From Schistosoma mansoni (lineage: Eukaryota; Platyhelminthes; Trematoda; Strigeidida; Schistosomatidae), in assembly GCF_000237925.1 (NCBI RefSeq), contig NC_031502.1, positions 50,787,120-50,851,119 of the forward strand: a stretch of 64,000 bases of DNA, in the 5' to 3' direction. Below the pieces are notes generated by a model that saw nothing but the letters and a program-made list of their open reading frames with translations, was not told where the DNA came from and did no database searches. A program made the position numbers and the translations under genes. Shown here in pieces: positions 35,331 through 49,600 of this stretch (positions are counted from its first letter, which is position 1; the number at the start of each line of letters is the position of its first letter).

Positions 35331-35432
35331 AAATACAATAATAATAATAATAAACAATTTGAACAAATCTTTTATTGACCCACATTATGTACAATTATAA
35401 TGTAACTATCTCAATATTAAAACGTATAAATC

Positions 35433-35438
35433 TTTATT
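35433..35438 (-). promoter_or_regulatory. THADA polyadenylation signal AATAAA
   Basis: AATAAA on the minus strand begins two bases after the TGA stop. If used, the 3' UTR would be only about 15-35 nt. A second AATAAA lies at 35371-35376 (minus), giving a 3' UTR of roughly 85 nt. The sequence alone does not tell which is used. Confidence 0.5.
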
Positions 35439-35440
35439 TT

Positions 35441-35626
35441 TCATGATTTCAATGAATTTATCAATTGAAGACTGTAATCTCTTGTAAACACTGCAAATGG
35501 GATAATTGGACCACACCAACTTTCGATAGCTAAAATTTTTTCAATCTGTAAACCTTTTACATTGCATATAGACAGTAAATGATCATCTGCTTGGTTAATC
35601 AATGATAATGTGACACGGAGGAGATT
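35441..35626 (-). CDS. THADA: THADA last exon (exon j) with stop
   Basis: 186 nt including TGA at 35443-35441. The acceptor is TTATTTACAG|AATCTC. It encodes NLLRVTLSLINQADDHLLSI and ends ...FTRDYSLQLINSLKS. It is separated from exon i by the longest visible intron (4466 bp), which contains SINE2 and LINE-B copies. Confidence 0.82.
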   Translation of the reverse strand, partial: NLLRVTLSLINQADDHLLSICNVKGLQIEKILAIESWCGPIIPFAVFTRDYSLQLINSLKS

Positions 35627-37607
35627 CTGTAAATAAGAATAACAAAAGTAGTATGATTGCTACATGTATACATATAGACAACGGTAGAATTGAAATATTT
35701 CCTCCTTTCAACGATATACTACTTTAATACAATAAAATAATACTACCAGTAACCGAGAATCACACTATAGCAGATACATGATTAATGACCGAAAATAGAG
35801 AACCAGAGTACTATATATATCAAACTGCAGAAAAAGTTTAGTTTACAACTCAATAACCCAGTACATATTCTTATATTATACTTTGAACCAGATTTCTTCA
35901 ATGAACATTACAGATACTATCTGAATCTGTTCTAAATGAAATGAATGAAACATTTAGAATTAAAACCTTAATAAATGCTTTACTGAATTACTAATTCATA
36001 AAATTGATGACGAAATACCATGATATAAAAGGTTGGAAAAAGAGCATTTAGATGTACTACCCTGACAATAACTATGGTTTCGTAAATAACATTTATGCTG
36101 TCTGTACCTTTAAAAGCAATATACAGAGACAAGAGTACAAGCATTTTATGACTAACAAATCAATAACGACACTACTGTGATTACAATAGCCCTAGCTCTT
36201 TTTAACCACTCAGTCACAAGTTAGAATCTTGTCATATTACTTCAATATCACAAGCTCAACGTGAGCTGAAAAAAAAACTGTACTTGACTAATGGCACTGT
36301 ACGCGGTTACACTAGATTCAAACTTTAGCTGACATGTGGAATATTTGACAAAAAGATCACCTCAAATTTAACAGAATACGCCAATATTGATAGACAGAAT
36401 AAATACACAAACATTAGTCATAGTGAAATCTACGAAGTTATAGTACTTACAACAAATATATCTTCAAAACAAGTGTTTAGCAGGATAACAATTAAATATT
36501 TTCAAAGTAAACTTCTGCATAAGTATTAACAGTGAAAATTAGTAGATTGTGAAGAAGAACAAAACAATTATTCCCGACTAATGATAATTCAATCATTTAA
36601 AACACCGATACAAAATATTGTTTATGTTAAGATAGTATAACTATAAAATCTAATGCTAATGTTCCAGTACATAAATAATTACATATATCTTTACAACTTA
36701 GAAATACCCTGAATAAAAACACTGACTAAATTCAAAGAAAAAGATGAACTCTATGGGGAAGAAAAAAAATGGAAACGAAAATGTTTGCTGGTTGTAGCAT
36801 TGCATTATTCGAAGAAACGAAACTAAGAAATCGATTTACATATTGGTATTTTTATTCAATCATCCATTTACTAATCATAGTAAAATGTCGAATGACAAAT
36901 ATCAAGAATAATAGGAGGGAAAGTAGTTATCATCCGACAATAATATTGAAAAAATAAAACTAAATAGTTGAAAGCGTGATTCAATTGAAGCTAGACCAAC
37001 AGGGAAAAGCCTCTAGTGAGAAGCAATGACCAGTGAAGTTCAAACCACGTCTGTTGTGAGATATCAACTCACTGAAGACGATTGGTGAATGGTTGCTTAA
37101 CTTCGTGGATTGGTTGGAGTTAGACATTAGCACCATCGGATGCCGGCTCAGTGGTCTATCGGTTAAGTGCTCTGGCGCGAGATTGGTAGGTCCTGGGTTC
37201 GGATCTCGCGAGGCGGGATCGTGGATGCGCACTGCTCAATAGGACAAAACGGCCGTCCAGTGCTTTCAGGTTTTCGATGGTGGTCTAGCTCCAATTGACT
37301 CACGCTTTCAACTATGAGAATACTAAATCTCCACAAAAACCCCTTCTGATAATAAAACTAAATAATTTAAAGATATTGCGCTTCCCACCATTGCGGAATA
37401 CGCGTTTTCTGTATTATTGACCGGCTAGTGGAATTAGAAATCAATTATCAAGTTTAATATGTGCTGTTTATAAAAACAAAATTACTTAAATTATGAGGAT
37501 TGCGTAATTCACTTAAGAGTAGTTAACATTAAGAAATAAATATGTACTAAAGAAAACTGAACAACTGACACAGTAGTAAAAAAAGATAATGTAATGATAA
37601 TTTAAAC

Positions 37608-37652
<45 letters not shown>

Positions 37653-40600
37653 CCCGCTAGCGAATTACCATAAAAACCGTTAGTGAACATTGGGAATATA
37701 AGTTGTGAACATGGAAGACGAAGAAAAAGAAGAAAAGGTCATTTTTATGCAAAAATACATACTATATTAACAAAATAAGACTTTCAAAATGATTTTGTAA
37801 CACAATATCCTTATAGGTGAAATAAAAGTATTGACTAGTTAGCAAAAGTAGGTGAAATATCAAATCCATATTGATAAATAAAATATTTAGGTTATATATC
37901 AAGCATAAAGTTGAGTAAAAACGGTTAACTGAAGAAACAAAATTGATATTAGTAACTATCATCGGTATCACCATTGCTGACAACAATCCAAACCAGCAAG
38001 GAACAAATTATTCAACAATGTCATATAAAGAAATAAACACTTTTCTTCAACAAAGAAAAAAAGATTGTTATAGTAAAATTATAAAGTTATGCACATACAT
38101 ACTGTGTCATGTTTATTTCGTAGTTGGCAAAACAATGGAAGTAGAATGAAGAAATGAAAAGAAATTCAATAGTTTTGCCCGCTTTTTTTAACTTTTAAAC
38201 ACATTCGGATCAAGATTCTTCAAAACAATATAAAATATAAACAAAGCAGTGCTTCTTAATGAAATAAAATGCGTTGAATGTTAAAGATGAATAAAAGGTC
38301 AAGAGGGATTATAGTAGATTAATTTCATATGATTATGTGTATGATCAGCAAACATATGACAATAATGAGGTAGAGATTTGTAGCTCAGTGGGATTAATTT
38401 AGGTGGAGTTTTGTTCTCTGAGCTGGATGGTTTGGTCGTGGAGCTTTCACCATTCTTCTGCAAGACATCTTCAGCACAGACTTAAAGTAGAAGTGAAGTA
38501 TCCGATTTCCTCCAACATATGACATTCACCTAGGTAAGGATGGAAAATCGATTGATGAAGTACTGAAACTTCATCAGTTGAGATGGCTGGGACACTAGTT
38601 ACGTATGCCCAACCACCGACTGCCCCGACGTGCAATGCTTTATGGTGTAGGAGTAGGTTGGAAGAAAGCTAAGGGCGGTCAGACCAAAACGTGGCACAAG
38701 TCCAAGAAGTCACTGACAATTGGACTGAACCATGTTGGTAGGTGTAGACTACTTGGTTGGGATGCGCGAGATGATAGCAATCGATGGTTAGAGACCTTGA
38801 ATGACATGGCTCAAAATCGTTTGCAATGGCGTAGGTGCATCCACTCTTTGTGTTCTGCCAAATTCTAATCTTCTGAATTCTTCATGTCTCTGTCTTTTTT
38901 CTCTTCCTAAATTCATTTCACTGGATTATACTCCTTGAATAACATCTTCAAAACCTAGTCTTTACGATTAATGCTTATACTCTTACTACTTCTACCACTG
39001 TGGGATTTGAATCGACAACTGCATCTCTGTGTTAATGTGGTATGGCAAATCGAACTGATGTACGTACGTACGAAGTTCTACCTTGTGACTGATTGACTGA
39101 GCTATGTAGTCTATTTTATTATAATCAATGACTCAAATTAACTCGATTGGTTTGATATTTTACATATATACATATAAATACTATTGCTGTGTGTTAAAGC
39201 CTAATGAAGATCTCATTTAAAACAATACTATTCGTTTATATATGTGTTTGTAAATTAAAAAACAAGAATATTTTGTTATTAAAGATTCTAAACAATTTTC
39301 AGTAGCTTAATTTTTTTTAGCAAAGTAGTATATCTAGGGTATAGTGTTATAACAGGTTGACTTGGTCGATACTCACTATCATAGTAAAATTATACCATGC
39401 ACTATGAATCATATTCTATATGTTAAAGGAAAAACAACAAGAACGGGAAATAATTTGTCAGCTGAATACTTACTAACATTATTCTTGCAAAGTTTTAAAA
39501 CGTTTGCGATGTGTATTACTTTCGTCTATCATCTTCAATCAATAAGGCAGGTGTGTGACAATACTAGTTTATTTAAATAAGAATCTAACTTGTTTGTTTC
39601 TTTACTGAATATAAATTCATCCGTTAAAATTTTACCTTCAATTTTGCTGAAAACTAATACCCGTTGTATATATTAGTAGCTATCTGAACTCAGTGAACTA
39701 AAAGTTGAGCGAAAAGTACAGCGTTCGAGTCCCGATGTGGAAATCAACACTAGGACGCAAGCACATTCGGCTGATAAGTATCAAGTAGGATAAAACGAAT
39801 GTCCTGGATTCTATCGCTAGCCAATATTCAACTTTACTAAAATACATTGCCCACTCAATTTTTTAAAAACACCAATGATTAATGACTCTACCAGATGTTA
39901 ACTAAGAAACTGGTTTTTAATTGGTACTCACGATATTGATGAATGTCATAAATAGCCGATTACATTTTTTTCTGAGGATGATGCTTAAATGTATTTTAAA
40001 TGGTAAACGGACTGAAAATAATCTATATATTCTCCATGAATCAGTGAGTGAATTTAATGAAACAAGAATATTTCTGAAAATTTTATTTTTACCTCTTTAG
40101 TCATATTCCGTTCCATACGAAGATATGTAAATAATAAGTCAATTTGTAAACGTGGTTCGCAGAATGTATTATAGGCTTCTCTATCATACAACATATTCCT
40201 AAAAGTAAACAGTACAGAGAAAAAAAAGTATTCGATAGGTGTATTTTTGTTACATGAACAACACTAACAGTAAGAAGAAGTATAATTTTAAAAAGATTCA
40301 TTTAAACCAAGGAAATTTTACAAAGTACTATGCCTCTTCATAAGTGAATAGGATAAATAAATATGTGAATCTTTGGATAGGGTTAAATCGCTCTAAATTA
40401 AGTTGCAGTTGTTGTGATACTTTCATTGTTCTTCTAAACAACATCTTCGGTATGGCTTCAATGAAAAACACAAATTCTATTTTGTAGAACATTACTGCTA
40501 TATCTTAACTACAGGGGAGAGCTTTTATTTTTCCATCATGAAAGGAAAAATTCGACAATCCCTCAAACGAATTCATTAATATTTTCTGTGATCTACAAGA

Positions 40601-43600
40601 AGGACAGATGAGAAATCAGTAAAACAGGCTTCTTGTTGAGACAGGTAACAAGAAATTAATCTTAGTAAAGACATATATAACAAGCCAGTTTAAGTGATGC
40701 ATGATAAACCCATTTTGAGACCTAGTTGATGAAAATGTGTGGCAATTATAGCAATAATAATATTATCTTAATATACTTTAACTACTAAAACTTATATTAA
40801 AATGGTAGCTGCAAGGATGAATACCTTGAAATATTAGATTTTCCTTTTATTCGAAAATTTCAAAAAAAAACCTCCCAACACTTTTAATATGGCTCAACTT
40901 CTGTGGTATGTTGTGTGACTCGGAGATGTCAACAGAGTACCATGAACTTGAGTTTTGTGCTCTTCGGAACTCGTCACTTAGGAAATGATGCTCCTCGAGA
41001 AATTTATACTGCATCATGCAAATTTATAGTCTTAGAATTTATCACTGAACTATACGAGTCGTAACTGAAATGCTGTGATACACGAATTAACATTCAATAT
41101 GATTTATATTGTGGTTAATTAAATAATCTACTTGATATGCCTGTTATACTTAACAAATTTAATATTATCGATCGGAAGCTTATTCATGTGGATAAGAGAT
41201 CTAGTTAAAAATTTCGTGAGATTTAAATGACAGATTATTTGATAATGGAGTCACAGGATTAAAAATTAGACAGAAGACTAGTAAGTAGGAATGTTATTCC
41301 CAAAACAGTGTCTAATATAGTACAAAAATCTCATGTATTTATAGTTTTTTGGCTGAAAGTAAATCATCATTTCGGACAGGCAATAGGCACATAGGGAGTC
41401 ATTCTTATTCATCCAATAGGGAGGCTACACGTCGACATTCTAGAATGTTCCCCTAGTGGTGATTGGATGGAATGTCTTCGGTTCTTTCTGGGCTTCTTGA
41501 GATTGCCAACGAGCCATCCTTACAATTTCTTAAAAGATTTATTTTATTTATAGAAATTGTTTAAAACAAAACAGATTGATTATGATGTTATGGATGCATC
41601 GTAAATCACACTTTTTGGTTTAAATGTGCGTGAAGCCCACAATCTATATCAAATGATTTGGTCAATGCTAACACATTAACATAAACAATTCAGCTAATAA
41701 GCAATTAAACATGGTTCAGAATAAAAGCAGTCCATTAAGATACTGGTGTAATTTTCCTTTACATTTTTTCGTAAAAATGAAAGGAACACCTATAACTCAA
41801 AGAAGACTTTGTTTATTGTATTGTTAACTGGATTGTATCCCTTCTTATATATCGTTTTTGTCCACTTATTTTAATAAATTTACGATTTTAGTTGTACTCT
41901 CTTTTCCGCCATTCATTACATGATAATATAATCTTATTACTTATAAAGTAAATTCTATTTCTCGTGTTCAGCTGAACCAGATTTAATTTTTATTCCTTTG
42001 ATACATTATTGTTTATACTCTTACTACTTCTACCACTATGGGATTGGAATCGACAACTGCATCTCTGTGCTAATGTGGTATGGCAACTCGAACTGATGTA
42101 CGTACGTACGTACGTACGAAGTTCTACGTTGTGACTGACTGACTGTATCAAAGGAATAAATGAAATAGATGTTAACTATAAATTTGTCAAGGACCTAGTT
42201 GTATCATGAAAGACTTCTAATGATAATTGTCTAGGTAAAAACCTATATATATAAACAGTGAATCAACGCACCGTTGACTTGATTCATATTCATCAATCAT
42301 TAGACAATTCATTGATTTCATAATAGTTAACCAGTTATTGCATAACCAATGTGTAGATTCACTGGATGTCAGATTATCACTTGAATGCATTTTATTATCA
42401 GTATTATTACTATTGATGTTCTTGTCTTCATCGTTGTTTTCATTTAATAATAACAATGGAACAATCTGTTTCAATAGTTTATGTAAAGTGATTAAATGAG
42501 TATTCGCATGATTAAAATGTAAAGAATTCGTTTGATTTATGGATGATTTTAACCAAAAATTGATAACAGTACTCAGGATTGAACGAACTTCAGGTGATTC
42601 ATCAAATAAACCATGAAATATACAATCCAACAATCTATTTTTGTTGAAAGAAAAAACAAAACAAACAAAATACAATGTAATCGGGAAAGATATGCAGATT
42701 ACAATTAAATAAATAAGATGCAATACTGAGAGATATTAAACCACTGTAAGATTTGTAAACAAATACACAACCGAAAACCCAATCAATCGTATGATTATCA
42801 AAATATTTCCAGTATACTTACATTGATTGATCACTTAGTACTGGGCAATTTGATGTTTGTCTATTTCACTGTACTAATCGCACTATACTAAACAAACTGC
42901 TAAGTGACGCGAATTCAAGTACCACAAAGAACATTGATTCCTTTAAAATTGTATGTAATCTTTGTTGATGAGTAACAAATGGCACGAAACCTAGGTTCAG
43001 TGTTTCTTACCAATTACCCACAACTATCTGGAATCGAAATATAGTGTACACAATGTCAAATCACTCAGGTTAGTGCCCACACTATAGCTTGACCGACAGA
43101 ATTCAGTAAGCATCACCAGACTGAACAAACACGGAATTGGTCATTACTTAGTGACCGATAAAATGTAAATATCTAAATCCTATGGGGGATCACTCGTTGT
43201 CAGTGGTAACAGCTCTAATTGTGAAACTGAGTGATGTACGAATAAATCATACAAGGAGTATTGGTTAGTTTAAAATTGTAGGCAACTCTTGTTGATGAGT
43301 GTAAACTACCATGAATCCTGAGTCCCAACTATCCTGTCGACTACGTCCAGCCACCTAATATTTGTGTAATATAAGCTATATTAGTTGCAAGGAAACTTTG
43401 AATTATCTTAATTTGAATAGTTGATCAAAAGTCTAAACTGGTGTTATGAAAAGATGAAGACCTAAACAAATAAATTATAATTTTATTCATTAACTAAACT
43501 ATGAAAAATTATTTCACTCTGTACTCCTCTATTTTTTGTTGGTCCCTAGCAGTTATAGTTACGTAGCCGGATACATACATTGATATCCCTCTCTTTCATG

Positions 43601-46600
43601 CAATATAAGAAAGCGCAAAAATATTTTTTATTCATCTAATTTGATTCATTTTTGTATTAATTGTTTGAAAAGATTAATCGATTTCAGTTCTAAACATAAA
43701 TAGGAAGATTCAAATAACCAATACAAAAATGAATTAAACTTTAACCCACGGCACAAGCTAGTGGCAATCTGGACTCAGTAGCTTGTTAGTGGATAACGCG
43801 ATGATATTTGGGGCGAACGATACCATATTCGAGTCTCGGAGTACAATCAACTCTGGGATGTGGCAGGTACATCCATCTGATGAGTCCCAAAGACGACGAA
43901 ACGCGCGTCCCCATCTTCACTACCAGCTACTATCCATCTCTAGTCCTAATTTAGTTTCAATAAAATTTTATTTAATTGGCATGAAGAGACGAAATCATCA
44001 ACTGCCTACACTTTCTTTTTAAAAAAGAAATAAACCACAAAATAATTTTTTTTTAATCAAAAACTATACCATAAATTTGTGTACGGAAAATACGTACACA
44101 ACAATTATACCTTTTACGTTGTGATATATCTAAAACTGATTTCATTAAATCAATCTGATTTGATATTGACGGTGATTTTGTATGATTGTCTGGATGAAAT
44201 TGCAACGTCCATAATTGTAAAGATTTTGAAGCTGAAATTCGCGATTCAGTTGAATGTTGATATTGTAAGCAATCACTTAGTAAACTAAGCCACTGATTCA
44301 TATAACTGTCATCAATGAATATGGAAAAATTGAGAATTTATTTTAAAAGAAATACAAAGAAAGACTATTCATTTTCAGTTTATCATAAAAATTAATATTA
44401 ATACATGAAAACTTTTCAGTAGAACAATATAGTTTAATAATAGTTATTATTTATTTAACAGCTACTAGCTTTAAAGCGGATTACTATAATTCTAATCGAA
44501 AGCTACGACCTACGAAATCAACAAGTCGATGGTGAAAAGGTAGCTCACGACTGATAGTAAGTGAAGATTACGTCATACTTCAAACTGATTGAATAATGGA
44601 ACGCGGACCACAAGATTTCGGCTTCACAACACAAGATCAATAGAGTTTGAATTGGATCCAGTATAACATGTACGTGGCGTTTTGAAGAGAAACAAACTGA
44701 GAAGAAACAACCATCATTTGTTTACGGATCTCTATACCTTTTGTTTGTGCTAACGTTTATCTATCTTCTTAACTTTTTTCCGGAAAGTTGTCACTTGAAA
44801 CTTCTGCTTATTTGCTCAAGTAGACCAATTGAAATCGAAAGTATGAATTCATAGGTGATATGAAAGTATCATTCTCAACAGAAAGACATAAATGACTTGG
44901 GTTACTAATATACAAATATGAGGAGTTAAAAACTTAGTTGAAGAGTTGTCTGATGCTTTTCGCTTACTGATAATCCTGAAACTGACGCCACTTCATGAAA
45001 TAAAATATGCATACAACAATGTTACAAAAAAAGGATCATTATGATTCGCTAAAATATCTTAAGTACAATCAGTTAGACTATTTCAAGATATGATAGAAAG
45101 GGAACGACAGTAGTCAAATTGATATTATAGAAAATCAATTCAAGTTGTTGAAATCCACAGAACAATAGTAGATAAAAATATACAACAGAGAGATTGAAAA
45201 ATGAAACCACCGATAGCAAGAGTAAGAGGAAACTGAGTAAGAAGAAGAAAAATAAAAAGTCTAAATTACATCACTTCAAGTTTTTGATCGCTAATATTCT
45301 GATTATCTCGTAGACTTTGGTCAAAATACTTGCAGCTTTATATACTGTTTGGATCAATAGTCGAAACCCACATAAAATGAAACCACTATATCTTTTTTTC
45401 CAATTCATCCTTACTTCAGAAAACAACCCCGTTAGTAAAATACAGTAGTTCTTAAATATGGCTTAAAAGTGAAACCAACTATACGGTTACTTTCTAGACT
45501 ATCCTTGAATGTTTCAGCGTGGAACTAATAAATATCTATTTTATATATATCTTTTCAATTCGTTATTATCCTGTCATTGTTCATCGTACGCTTAATTTTT
45601 TATGCCTTCATACATTAATTTTTATATCTGACGTTCTGATGGTCACTTTTAAATAAGATTAACTTTAAATACATACACAAATATTACAATAACAAATGAG
45701 ATTTTCGACCTCTAACATCACATCAGTTGCATTTCAAAAAATACGGATCCATGTAAAGAAACACAGAAAAAATCCAAGCACTTTACAAATCCCTAAAGGA
45801 ATATTACACAAATATTTGGGTTGAAAAAGTGAACGGGAAATAATTTATTTGAAATAAAACTTGAATATATAATAATTAACCCATAGTTTTATGATAATTT
45901 CAACGATCTTCTTCAGTTATTTTTTTTATTATCATTTGTCCTCTAGTAAATAATTTTTTTATTTAACAAAGGTATCACATTCAACGAGTGACAAATAAAA
46001 TGAAAATATATACAGAAAAGAAATGGTTGTATTGCATGTGTAGAATCCGAAATATATCATCCTTAAAATACCAAATGCAGATTTTATGATATATGTGTTT
46101 ATACATAATGGGTCTTAGTAATTTGAATAGCAAAACCAAAGCAAATGAAGTAATTCTATAATGAATTTCATCTCAAAAAAATGAGTACGATTAATCAATA
46201 TTAGTAAGCAGAGATTTTCACTTGCAAATTTGAAACAAAAATACAGATTCCAACACACTTTTTCCTGTATTGATATCAGCTAGCAAACCATAAAAATATA
46301 CAGTGGTAGATTCAAGTCCTAGATCTTCCCACGACCTGCCCTTTACAGAGCAGGTTTTAACGCAGACTTTTAAATCTATTCAACTTCTGGGTTGTAAACT
46401 AACCTAATCTCCACAACGATGACTTATGTATTTTAGTGTACAGGGTATGCCCGACCACTTCTAAAATATTATCCTTTGATTCTGAATAGTGTTCACATTA
46501 AAGATGAACATAGGTAGTGACTTGTTCAGTAGCGCTTTATACATTATATTCTTGAGAGTCATTGAACTTTAAATTACAAATGCAGATGCACTAGAACAGT

Positions 46601-49600
46601 TCGCCACAATTTAGCTATGAAACTAAATCACAACCATTGTTTGTACGCTACATTGATGACTACCTCTCCGATGACACTGAATTAAAAATTCTAATATTAG
46701 TGACTATATCTCACTTTACTATTGAAACTATATGTGGATTAAATATGTGACAATTTTCATTACTAAGTATAATAACTCAACTTTCATTCTAGCTGATATT
46801 TTACCCATACGCTACCCCTAGTTCATTTGATACAATTTAAATAAAATCTATTCAAATTAGTACGTTACAAAACAATCAAGAATATATTTAAGGACAGACC
46901 TATCACATTAACTTTCGTTGGTGTTATTCTGTGGTGTCTATTTTATTTTCTTCTTTTTAGTTGTAGATCGTACCCAGTAACATTACTAGAATCGTTATCA
47001 GATACAATACACAACATGACGTCTTAGTCACCCTCACCAATACGGAAATAAGTTCCTAACTGCTGCTTCCCACTATTTTAATCCCTACGACAAATGTCGC
47101 TTCGAAACAACTTCTGATATATATCTTTTCAAACAACTTACCTTTGTATATATATATATATATATGTCCTTGATATGTAACATTTCTATGTATATCAACC
47201 TGATGATGACTTTAAAAGGGGACGCTGTCTATAATTAACTCTAGAATACAAATTGCTTAAATAAATAAACAATCAATACGAACATTCTTTTTGTAAATAC
47301 AATATTTATTTACCTCATAGTCTTTCAAATAGTTTTATACTGATACATTTCTAAATAATCAGAATTAAGCTGTGAAGATTAATAAATTTTATCGAAATCA
47401 TAAACCGATCTCAGTTAAACCAACACTGAGAAATTCGAAGCATTCGACAGTCGTTTAATTCTAAAATCGGACTCCTCAGTAATCCATATCTACGATCCCG
47501 AAACCCAAAATAGAATCAAACATCTTTAGTCTCTCAGGCGAACACTTAAACTCTAAACTATTGTACAGGCATCTAACAGTGTTGATGTCTAACCTCAAGG
47601 GTTCCATACTAGGACGAGACGGTAATCCAGTGCTCCCAAGTTTTCAGTGGTGGTCTAACTTACATCCGTTCATGATTTCGATAAAATTTTCGAATACGTT
47701 ATACCATAATAAATGGTACAAAATGTTAAACTTACAATGAATAATTCAGTGATGTTAATGGTGATAGACAATTGAGTAAACATGTCATAAAATATAATAA
47801 TCGTGAACGATGAATACAAAATTGAATACCAGAAATATTCTCATTCATTAGGCATAAATTCGATACTCGTGATAATAAAATTTCGACATTGAATTCTTTT
47901 TGAACTCTTTGCATAAAACAAGTAGTATTACATGACAAATTGAAAAATTCTAGAAAACACCACATAACATGTGGATAGATATATTCTAAAAAATTATTCA
48001 CACACTGATGATCAGGGTGATGATCATGATCATGATGATCAACATCATATGTTAACGATCGCCAATTCATCCAATAATCAATTAATTTCAAAGTAAACTC
48101 ATCAGAGAAATTAGAATTCATTTTTAATAAATTGAGAAAACGTAAAAGTAGGATTGGTTCAGTTTCAGCATAATGAATAATCATATAGTTGGATAAATTT
48201 TTATTAAATAATTTTATACAAATATGACGAAATTCAATTAAAAATTCAATATGAAATGGCTGAAAGAAATCAACATGAAACAATCAGAAAGATGATGAAG
48301 ATAATAATACTGCATGTCGAAAGATAACCGTTTGGAAAATTACATATCATCTACTGAAAGGAAACCAAGAATTAACTTTTCTCATTTCTACTTATGCAAC
48401 AAAATCTTCTTTCCCTTGCATTGGTTTCAGCTCCATCAGGTTATATTACAATCAATTAGACTTCAAAACGTCTAAAACTACATGTAAAATTGTCGTGACA
48501 CATTGATAAATCCTAACCTAATACAAATATCCTTGATGTTAATAGTACAGTATTACAGAACAGGTGAAGCATATAGTAGTTATTAATCAATAAATAATAT
48601 TTAATAAATTACTCATTTCGAATTGTATCATATCAACTTATTCCCTTAAAACACTTCCATCAAATGTTATGTATCTCATCTAACTTACCTTTTAGTGTTT
48701 GATTACGATTGTAGAGACAGATAAATACAACTAAACAGTAAGAAAATGAATTACTGACAAAAATGCTTGATAAGAACTTCTTAATTCTGTCATGAAGATG
48801 ATAAGACTACTAAAAACGGTTTTGTTCAAAGTCTTTCAGAGAACTTAGTTGAATGAAAAAAATACTGGTTGATATGATTTGAAATAACTATTCACTACTT
48901 CAACCAGCTCTATCTTTCTCTATTCATTGAAAGATATGAAGATACATATAAATGATACTGGGGTGCGTATTCCAGTCATTTAGTTCAGCATAATACGTTA
49001 TACGTAAATTACAAGTTGTATACTAAACGTTTTTTTATATTAATAATAGAAAAAATAAGTGGCAAAGATATACCTCATTAGACAAAGAAAATATTGGTTT
49101 TCTTAAAGTGAGTAATGCTGTCCACAGTTCCGTTAGATAATTCTCTTCGCAGTGAATCTTTGTATGATTTGTATAAACAGAATTCATCAGAATACATAAT
49201 TCATAAGCAAGATACCAAGCAGAAATAGATATCCAGTGAAGAAGATAATTCAATGCCGATTTTATGTTGAATAATCTATTGGGATTAATAAATATCAGAT
49301 GAAAAGAGAGAATAAAAAGATTAAACATTATTTTTAAAACAATATTATAATAGAGTGAGAGAGAGAATTATCAGTCAGATATACGAAAAATAATAAACTA
49401 CTCTGTAAATAGTTGAGCGTAATTTTTCCATGTGAAACATATGTTACGTTAGTTAATCAGTAGAATATTGTGCTTTCAGAAACTTGTCGTTCTATGGTAC
49501 ATTACACCACCAAGTTGGGCAAACCAAATGAGCTTGGAAACTTCACTTCTAGAGATTCTGGATATCCATCAGAAGCACCTTAGTGTCATTACACTATAAT

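Larger units (their letters stand above)
35627..40092 (-). other. THADA last intron with repeats
   Basis: 4466 bp GT-AG intron. It holds SINE2 (36960-37362), a (TA)n tract (37616-37650), LINE-B (38385-39113) and a decayed Sm-alpha (39710-39832). The remainder is AT-rich without further signal. Confidence 0.7.

Noticed and set aside
41438-41450. Perfect three-unit heat-shock element TTCTAGAATGTTC
   Set aside because: Nine specified bases are expected about once in this much DNA by chance. It lies in the middle of a THADA intron, with no promoter or gene start nearby.
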